From positions 1 through 62,152 of the forward strand of contig JBFFEY010000014.1 in assembly GCA_041558415.1 (NCBI GenBank): a DNA stretch of 62,152 nt, in the 5' to 3' direction. A program made the position numbers and the translations under genes. The stretch's first letter is position 1. Every line of letters starts with the position of its first letter. The notes under the pieces were generated by a model. That model was not told the origin of the DNA, made no database searches, and saw nothing but the letters and a program-made list of their open reading frames with translations. Below, in pieces: positions 52,888 through 59,584 of this stretch. The DNA is from SG8-39 sp041558415. GTDB taxonomy: Bacteria; Pseudomonadota; Gammaproteobacteria; Burkholderiales; SG8-39.

Positions 52888-52984
52888 GCGAACACTATAG
52901 CCAACTTTCGCCTCGCGTCACGCATTGCACGTCGCGCGCAGCGACACCCTTAAAATACGGGCCGCCCTCCCAGACTCTTATCCC

Positions 52985-55900
52985 GTGAAGCAGGAACGCC
53001 CCCCCGGCGCCGCGATTGCCATCCGTGGCGCGCGTCAGAACAATTTGAAAAACCTGTCGCTCGAGATCCCGACCGGCGAGCTGGTGGTGGTCACGGGTGT
53101 CTCGGGTTCCGGCAAGTCTTCCCTGGTCTTCGACACCCTGTACGCCGAAGGGCAGCGGCGCTACGTCGAAACCTTCAGTCCCTACGCGCGGCAGTTCCTC
53201 GACCGCATGGACAAGCCGCAGGTCGATGCCGTGGAGGGCATCCCGCCGGCGATCGCCATCGACCAGACCAACCCGGTGCGCACCTCGCGCTCGACGGTCG
53301 GCACGATGACCGAACTGAACGACCACCTCAAGCTGCTCTACGCGCGCGCGGCGACGCTGGTGTGTCGCGGCTGCGGCTGCGTCGTGGCGCGCGATACCCC
53401 GGCGTCGATCCTCGCCGATCTCGAGCGCCGCGCGCAGGCACACGGCGATCCGCGCCTCATCCTCACCTTTCCGGTGCCGGTGCCGGCCAACTTCAGCGAC
53501 GCGGAGATTACGCAGCTGCTCGAGCGCCAGGGATACACCCGCATCCATGCGCGCTCGAAGACGCTGCTCGAGGTGGTGCAGGACCGCTTTCGCATGTCGA
53601 ACGTCGATCGCGGCCGCGTCTTCGACGCACTCGATGCGGCAATAAAGGTCGGGCGTGGGCGGGTCAACGTCTACCTCGCTTCCGCAAGCGCGACATCGGG
53701 GTCAGACCCCGTACGGGGTCAGACCCCATCGGCGACATCGGGGTCTGACCCCAAGGGGTCAGACCCCATTTCACCGTGGCGCTACTCCGCCGACCTGCAC
53801 TGCCCCGACTGCGACCTGCACTACGCTGAGCCGACACCAGCGGCGTTCTCGTTCAATTCGCCGATCGGCGCCTGCGAGACCTGCCGCGGCTTCGGCCGCG
53901 TCATCGGCGTCGACTTCGGTCTCGTCGTCCCCGACGAAGGGAAGACGCTGCGCGAGGGCGCGGTGAAGCCCTGGCAGACCAAGAGCTTCCGCGAGTGCCA
54001 GGACGACCTCGAGAAATACGCGCGCAAGCGCGCCATGCCGCTCGACCTGCCCTGGCGCGAGATGGACGAGGCGCAGCGCCGCTGGGTGCTAGAGGGCGAA
54101 CCGCAATGGGTGAGCTGGAAGAAGTCCTGGCCCGGGACCTGGTACGGCGTGCGGCGTTTCTTCGCCTGGCTCGAGTCGAAGGCCTACAAGATGCATATCC
54201 GCGTGCTGCTGTCGAAGTACAGGGCCTACACGCCCTGCACTGCCTGCAGCGGCACGCGCCTCAAGCCCGACGCGACGCTGTGGCGGCTGGGCGGCGCGCA
54301 CGGCCCGTCGATCCACGATCTGATGCTGCTGCCGGCCGACCAGTGCCGAAGCTTTTTCGAAGGCTTCCGTCCGAGCGGCACGCTCGACGAAGCCACCACG
54401 CTGTTGCTGACCGAGATCCGCACGCGGTTCGGCTACCTGTGCGAGGTCGGACTGGGTTACCTCACGCTCGATCGCCAGTCGCGCACCCTGTCGGGCGGCG
54501 AAGTGCAGCGCATCAACCTCACCACCGCGCTCGGCACCTCGCTCGTCAACACCCTGTTCGTGCTCGACGAGCCGTCGATCGGCCTGCACCCGCGCGACAT
54601 GGGTCGCGTCATTCAGGTGATGGAAAAGCTGCGCGACGCAGGCAACTCGCTAGTCGTCGTCGAGCACGACCCGCAGATCATGTTCGCAGCCGACCGCATC
54701 CTCGACATGGGCCCGGGGCCCGGCGAGCGCGGCGGCGAGATCGTGTTCTTCGGCCCGCCCGAGGCCCTGCGCCGCGCGAGCACGCTGACCGCAGACTACC
54801 TGTCCGGCCACAAGCAGGCCGTGCTCGGCACGCCGCCGCGCCCGGTGGCCGAGACCACGCCGAAGCTGCGCCTGCACGGCGCCGCAGAACACAACCTGAA
54901 AGCCATCGACGTCGAGTTTCCGCTCGCGCGGCTGGTGTGCGTCACCGGCGTATCGGGCTCCGGCAAGTCGACCCTGGTGCAGGAAGTGCTCTACCCGGCA
55001 CTCGCCAAGGCCAAGGGCAAGTCGACCGAAATCCCCGGCGCGCACCGCGAGCTGCGCGGCGCGGCCCTGGTCGAGGACGCGGTGCTGGTCGACCAGTCGC
55101 CGATCGGCAAGACCACGCGATCGAACCCGGCGAGCTACGTCGGTGCCTGGGATGCGATCCGTGCCTTGTTCGCAGGTGCGGCGCTGGCGCGCGAGCGCGG
55201 CTACACCGCCGGCACCTTCAGCTTCAACGCCGGCAACGGACGCTGTCCGGCCTGCGGCGGCAACGGCTTCGAGCACGTCGAGATGCAGTTCCTGTCCGAT
55301 GTCTACCTGCGCTGCCCGGAGTGCGACGGCAGGCGCTACCGGCCCGAGGTGCTCGAGGTGTCGATCGCCGGCCGCGGCGCCGATGGCCGGCGCACCGAGC
55401 GCACGGTGGCCGCGACCCTGGAGCTGACGGTGCGCGAAGCGCTCGATTTCTTCGCCGAAGACAAGGAGGTGCTCGCCCGGCTCAAGCCGCTCGCCGACGT
55501 CGGCCTCGAATACCTGCGTCTCGGCCAGCCGGTGCCGACGCTGTCCGGGGGAGAGGCGCAGCGCCTCAAGCTCGCCGGCCATCTCGCAGAGGCCGCTGCC
55601 CGTGCCCGTCCGCGCGGCGGGGGTGACGCGCGCGGCGCGGGCAAGTTGTTCATCTTCGACGAGCCGACCACCGGCCTGCACTTCGACGATGTCGCCAAGC
55701 TGCTCGGCGCCTTCCGCAAGCTGCTCGCCGCCGGACATTCGCTCGTCGTCATCGAGCACAACCTCGACGTCATCCGCAGCGCGGACTGGATCATCGATCT
55801 GGGGCCCGAGGGCGGCGAGGCGGGCGGCGCGGTGGTCTGTGTCGGCACGCCGGAGGCGGTCATGGCGAACGCGGCATCGCACACCGGTCGGGCCCTCAAG

Positions 55901-58684
55901 GAATACCTCGCGGCGATCGGCCGGGGGTGGAAAGAGGGATCGGTTCCCCTGCTGCGGGAGGCAGCGCCCGGCCGCTACCTGGGCAACGCCATCCGCGTGC
56001 ATCATGCGCGCGAGCACAACTTGAAGAACATCGACGTCGAGATCCCGCGCGAGCGCTTCAGCGTCATCACCGGCGTGTCGGGTTCGGGCAAGTCGACGCT
56101 CGCCTTCGACATCCTGTTCGCCGAAGGCCAGCGACGCTACCTGGAATCGCTCAATGCCTACGCGCGCCAGTTCGTGCAGCCGCAGTCGCGACCCGACGTC
56201 GACGCCATCTTCGGCATTCCGCCGACCGTGGCGATCGAGCAGCGCACCAGCCGCGGCGGCTCGAAAAGCACGGTCGGCACGCTCACCGAGGTGCACCACT
56301 TCCTGCGCCTGCTGTACGTCAAGCTCGGCGTACAGCACTGCCCGGACTGCCGGCTGCCGATCGAGCCGCAGAGCGAGGATGCGATCGCGGCGCGGCTGAT
56401 GACCGAATTCCGCGGCCAGCGCATCGGCCTGCTGGCGCCGCTGGTGGTCAACCGCAAGGGCGTGTACACCGACCTGGCGAAATGGGCCGCGGGCAAAGGC
56501 TATACGCATCTGCGCGTCGACGGCGCCTTCCTGCCGGTCGAGCCCTTCCCGCGCATCGACCGCTTCAAGGAGCACACGATCGAGCTGCCGGTGGCCGATC
56601 TCAAGGTGACCCCGGCAAACGAGCGCGCGCTGCGCGAGAGCCTGGCGCGCGCGCTCGAGCTCGGCAAGGGTATGGTGCAAGTGCTGTCCGATCTCGATGC
56701 GCTGATGCGCGCCGCAGCGCAGGGCCGCCGGCAGGGCGCGGAGCGCGTGGAACTCGCGCTGCACGAGCAGACCTTCTCCACGCTGCGCGCCTGTCCGTCC
56801 TGCGGGCGCAGCTTCCCGGAACTCGACCCGCGCCTGTTCTCCTACAACTCGAAGCACGGCTGGTGCGCGGCCTGCTACGGCACCGGGCTCGCGCTCGAGC
56901 GCATCGAATGGAGCGACGATCGCGCGCGCACCGGCACCGAGGACCACGTGCTCGATTCCTGGATCGACTGGCTCGAGGTCGAGGAACGCTGCACCGCCTG
57001 CGACGGGCAGCGCCTCAATCCCGAGGCGCTCGCAGTGCACTGGCGCGGGCGCTCGATCGCCCAGCTTTCAGCGCAACCGATCGCGCGCCTCGCGGCGCTG
57101 CTCGAGGGCCTGCAGCTCGACGGCCGCGAGCAGGAGATCGCGCGCGACCTGGTCGCCGAGCTGCGCAGCCGCCTTGCCTTTCTGTCCGACGTCGGCCTCG
57201 CCTACCTCACCCTCGACCGGGCGGCACCGACGCTGTCCGGCGGCGAAGCGCAGCGCATCCGGCTCGCCGCTCAGCTCGGCTCGAACCTGCGCGGGGTGTG
57301 CTACATCCTCGACGAACCGACGATCGGCCTGCACCCGCGCGACAACCGCATCCTGCTCGACGTCCTGCAGCGCCTCGAAGCCAAGGGCAATACGCTGGTC
57401 GTGGTCGAGCACGACGAGGAGACCATCCGGCGCGCGAGCCACGTCATCGACCTCGGCCCGGGCGCCGGGCGGCTGGGCGGGCGGGTCATCGCGCAGGGCA
57501 GCGCCGCCGACCTGACGGCTTCGCCCGAGTCGATTACCGGGCGGTTTCTCGCCGCCCCGCTGCGCCATCCGCTGCAGCCGCGCCGCGCGGTCACCGCGCA
57601 GGCGGCTTCGCTGCGCGTCGAGGGCGCGACGCTGCACAACCTGAAGCGCAGCGACGCGCGCGTGCCGCTCGCGCGGCTGATCGCGGTCACCGGTGTCTCG
57701 GGCTCGGGAAAGTCGACGCTCGCGCGCAACGTGATCCACGACAATCTGGTGCGCCTGCTCGTCGCGCAGCGCAAGACGAAGCGCGAGTCCACGCCCGCCG
57801 GTTGCCGCGCGCTGAAGGGCTGGCAGGCGATCGAGCGCGTGCTCGAGGTGGACCAAACGCCGATCGGCAAGACGCCGCGTTCCTGTCCCGCGACCTACGT
57901 CGGCTTCTGGGACGCGATCCGGCGGCTGTTCGCCGACACCACCGACGCGCGCATCCGAGGCTGGAGCGCGAGCCGCTTTTCCTTCAACACCGCCGGCGGG
58001 CGTTGCAGCGCATGCGACGGCCAGGGCATGCAGAAGATCGAGATGTCCTTCCTGCCGGACGTCAAGGTGGCCTGCGAGGCCTGCGGCGGCGCGCGCTTCA
58101 ACAGCGATACGCTGAGCGTGCGCTGGCGCGACAAGACCATCGGCGAAGTGCTCGCGTTGAGCGTCGACGAGGCGGTCGAGTTCTTCGCCGCGCACCCGTC
58201 GATCCATCACGCGCTGCGTTTGCTGCAGGACGTCGGCCTGGGCTATCTGACGCTCGGCCAGTCGAGCCCCACCCTGTCGGGCGGCGAGGCGCAGCGCATC
58301 AAGCTGGTGACCGAACTGGCGAAGGTGCGGGTGGACACTGGCGACGCCGGCGGGCCCGGCCCGCGGCGCACGCGCGGGCGCGGCGGCGCGGCGCGCACGC
58401 TGTACGTGCTCGACGAACCGACCGTCGGCCTGCACATGGCCGACGTCGAAAAGCTCGTCCGCGTGCTGCACCGCCTGGTCGACGCCGGCAATACCGTGCT
58501 CGTCATCGAGCACAACCTGGACGTGATGGCGGAGGCCGACTGGATTATCGACCTCGGCCCGGAAGGCGGCGACGCCGGCGGACGCGTGGTCGCGCAGGGC
58601 GCACCGGAAGACGTCGCGCGCGCCGCGCGCCGCAGCCACACCGGACGGGTACTCGCCGAGTTTCTCGACGCGCGCCGGGCCTGA
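52985..58684 (+). CDS. uvrA: Double-length UvrA (tandem-fused excinuclease subunit A)
   Basis: 1,899 residues, twice a normal UvrA (about 940). Two complete UvrA units lie head to tail. Four Walker A motifs (GVSGSGKS at about 37, 654, 1030, 1570), four LSGGE signatures and four Walker B motifs (LDEPSIGLHP, FDEPTTGLHF, LDEPTIGLHP, LDEPTVGLHM) are all intact, with CxxC zinc modules in each half. UvrA dimers recognise DNA damage; here one chain could form an intramolecular dimer. Residues 236-263 are encoded by a repeat cluster inserted before the first zinc module. GTG 52985 is the most likely start; TTG 52925 is in frame but would add 20 unlikely residues. Possibly a second, UvrA2-type paralogue. 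Confidence 0.93.
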   Translation: MKQERPPGAAIAIRGARQNNLKNLSLEIPTGELVVVTGVSGSGKSSLVFDTLYAEGQRRYVETFSPYARQFLDRMDKPQVDAVEGIPPAIAIDQTNPVRTSRSTVGTMTELNDHLKLLYARAATLVCRGCGCVVARDTPASILADLERRAQAHGDPRLILTFPVPVPANFSDAEITQLLERQGYTRIHARSKTLLEVVQDRFRMSNVDRGRVFDALDAAIKVGRGRVNVYLASASATSGSDPVRGQTPSATSGSDPKGSDPISPWRYSADLHCPDCDLHYAEPTPAAFSFNSPIGACETCRGFGRVIGVDFGLVVPDEGKTLREGAVKPWQTKSFRECQDDLEKYARKRAMPLDLPWREMDEAQRRWVLEGEPQWVSWKKSWPGTWYGVRRFFAWLESKAYKMHIRVLLSKYRAYTPCTACSGTRLKPDATLWRLGGAHGPSIHDLMLLPADQCRSFFEGFRPSGTLDEATTLLLTEIRTRFGYLCEVGLGYLTLDRQSRTLSGGEVQRINLTTALGTSLVNTLFVLDEPSIGLHPRDMGRVIQVMEKLRDAGNSLVVVEHDPQIMFAADRILDMGPGPGERGGEIVFFGPPEALRRASTLTADYLSGHKQAVLGTPPRPVAETTPKLRLHGAAEHNLKAIDVEFPLARLVCVTGVSGSGKSTLVQEVLYPALAKAKGKSTEIPGAHRELRGAALVEDAVLVDQSPIGKTTRSNPASYVGAWDAIRALFAGAALARERGYTAGTFSFNAGNGRCPACGGNGFEHVEMQFLSDVYLRCPECDGRRYRPEVLEVSIAGRGADGRRTERTVAATLELTVREALDFFAEDKEVLARLKPLADVGLEYLRLGQPVPTLSGGEAQRLKLAGHLAEAAARARPRGGGDARGAGKLFIFDEPTTGLHFDDVAKLLGAFRKLLAAGHSLVVIEHNLDVIRSADWIIDLGPEGGEAGGAVVCVGTPEAVMANAASHTGRALKEYLAAIGRGWKEGSVPLLREAAPGRYLGNAIRVHHAREHNLKNIDVEIPRERFSVITGVSGSGKSTLAFDILFAEGQRRYLESLNAYARQFVQPQSRPDVDAIFGIPPTVAIEQRTSRGGSKSTVGTLTEVHHFLRLLYVKLGVQHCPDCRLPIEPQSEDAIAARLMTEFRGQRIGLLAPLVVNRKGVYTDLAKWAAGKGYTHLRVDGAFLPVEPFPRIDRFKEHTIELPVADLKVTPANERALRESLARALELGKGMVQVLSDLDALMRAAAQGRRQGAERVELALHEQTFSTLRACPSCGRSFPELDPRLFSYNSKHGWCAACYGTGLALERIEWSDDRARTGTEDHVLDSWIDWLEVEERCTACDGQRLNPEALAVHWRGRSIAQLSAQPIARLAALLEGLQLDGREQEIARDLVAELRSRLAFLSDVGLAYLTLDRAAPTLSGGEAQRIRLAAQLGSNLRGVCYILDEPTIGLHPRDNRILLDVLQRLEAKGNTLVVVEHDEETIRRASHVIDLGPGAGRLGGRVIAQGSAADLTASPESITGRFLAAPLRHPLQPRRAVTAQAASLRVEGATLHNLKRSDARVPLARLIAVTGVSGSGKSTLARNVIHDNLVRLLVAQRKTKRESTPAGCRALKGWQAIERVLEVDQTPIGKTPRSCPATYVGFWDAIRRLFADTTDARIRGWSASRFSFNTAGGRCSACDGQGMQKIEMSFLPDVKVACEACGGARFNSDTLSVRWRDKTIGEVLALSVDEAVEFFAAHPSIHHALRLLQDVGLGYLTLGQSSPTLSGGEAQRIKLVTELAKVRVDTGDAGGPGPRRTRGRGGAARTLYVLDEPTVGLHMADVEKLVRVLHRLVDAGNTVLVIEHNLDVMAEADWIIDLGPEGGDAGGRVVAQGAPEDVARAARRSHTGRVLAEFLDARRA
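53698..53767. repeat. Cluster of four GGGGTC(A/T)GACCCC palindromes inside uvrA
   Basis: Cores at 53698-53710, 53715-53727, 53740-53752 and 53755-53767. The arrangement is a duplicated pair: each half starts CGACATCGGGGTC. No DnaA box is present here. The total length keeps the uvrA frame and adds residues such as TSGSDP, QTPSATSGSDP and KGSDPIS, absent from ordinary UvrA. Confidence 0.92.
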
Positions 58685-58694
58685 GGACGCGGAC

Positions 58695-59468
58695 TCAGCG
58701 CACCCGGCGTGCCTGCGCCGCGTCGGGCACCCGCAGGCCGGCCTCGGCGATCTGCCGGTCGAGATCGGCCTTCCACAGTTGCCGCAGTTCCTCGTTGCCC
58801 CAGCGGCGGATCCCCAGCGCCACGGCACGCGCGCTGACCTTGGAATCGGCTGCGCCGAAGGTGTCGAGCGCATGCGGGTACCACTTGTCGACCGTGGCTT
58901 GCGCCTCGGCCGGCCCGGCGCCGCACAGGTCCTGGTATCGCAGGTCCTTGACCAGGTCGCGGACGCGGCGCGCGCCAAAGGACGCGTGGAAGCGCTCCTC
59001 GTGCACCATGGTGGTCATCTCGCGTGCGAAGGGCGCGAAGCTGGAATCCTCGAACGCGCGCAGGTGGTACCAGGCAACGTGGTCCATGAGAAAACAGAAG
59101 CCGCACAGGTCGACCCAACTCTCGAACGGCACGTTAAAGGCGTGCAGCAGGTGCTCGCCCTGCCTGAGGTGCAGCAGGCGATCGGCCATCGCCTCGCCCT
59201 CCGCGCCGAAGCTGCGCAGCAGCCGGCAGTCGATGAAGCCCTGGTGCGCCTCGTCGGCGCAGATCTGCGCCTGCGCGTAGCGGTCCTCCGGCGTCGGCCC
59301 CTTGTTGATCCAGGGCTGGTGCTGCTCCACCGAAGCGAACTCAGTCGAGGCCAATGCGTACACGATCTTGAGCAGCGTGTCGCGGTAATCCGCCGGCATC
59401 TGCTCGACCGTCTCGATCTTGCGCATGCCCTTCATTTCGCCCCACATCACCGTTCTGGAAACGCTCAT
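58695..59468 (-). CDS. Ferritin-like diiron protein related to phenylacetyl-CoA epoxidase subunit PaaA
   Basis: 257 residues, all-helical. Diiron ligand motifs: STEFASVEQH (E43/E48), ADEAHQGFID (E73, H75) and MVHEERFHASFG (E-x2-x-H, about 155-160), plus C-terminal VDKWYPHALDTFG and RRWGNEELRQLW, which parallel PaaA. PaaA is the catalytic subunit of the PaaABCE epoxidase, but no PaaB, PaaC or PaaE genes are adjacent. It is shorter than PaaA (about 310). It may hydroxylate or epoxidise another CoA ester, or use partners elsewhere. Convergent with uvrA, divergent from pepN. Confidence 0.78.
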   Translation of the reverse strand: MSVSRTVMWGEMKGMRKIETVEQMPADYRDTLLKIVYALASTEFASVEQHQPWINKGPTPEDRYAQAQICADEAHQGFIDCRLLRSFGAEGEAMADRLLHLRQGEHLLHAFNVPFESWVDLCGFCFLMDHVAWYHLRAFEDSSFAPFAREMTTMVHEERFHASFGARRVRDLVKDLRYQDLCGAGPAEAQATVDKWYPHALDTFGAADSKVSARAVALGIRRWGNEELRQLWKADLDRQIAEAGLRVPDAAQARRVR

Positions 59469-59584
59469 CGCCAGTCTCCCTTCCTCGACGCGGGCACTCT
59501 AGCGCGGCCGCGCGCGCCGGACCAGACATGAATCGGTAGACTAGGCGCCTTTCGCCACCTGGCGGCTCGACCGCCGCGCCGCGT

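Noticed and set aside
53698..53767. uvrA repeat cluster as a frameshift or pseudogene marker
   Set aside because: The reading frame is open throughout and all downstream motifs are intact.
54650..57040. 796-codon minus-strand open frame inside uvrA
   Set aside because: It is antisense to intact UvrA ATPase modules and has no recognisable domain.
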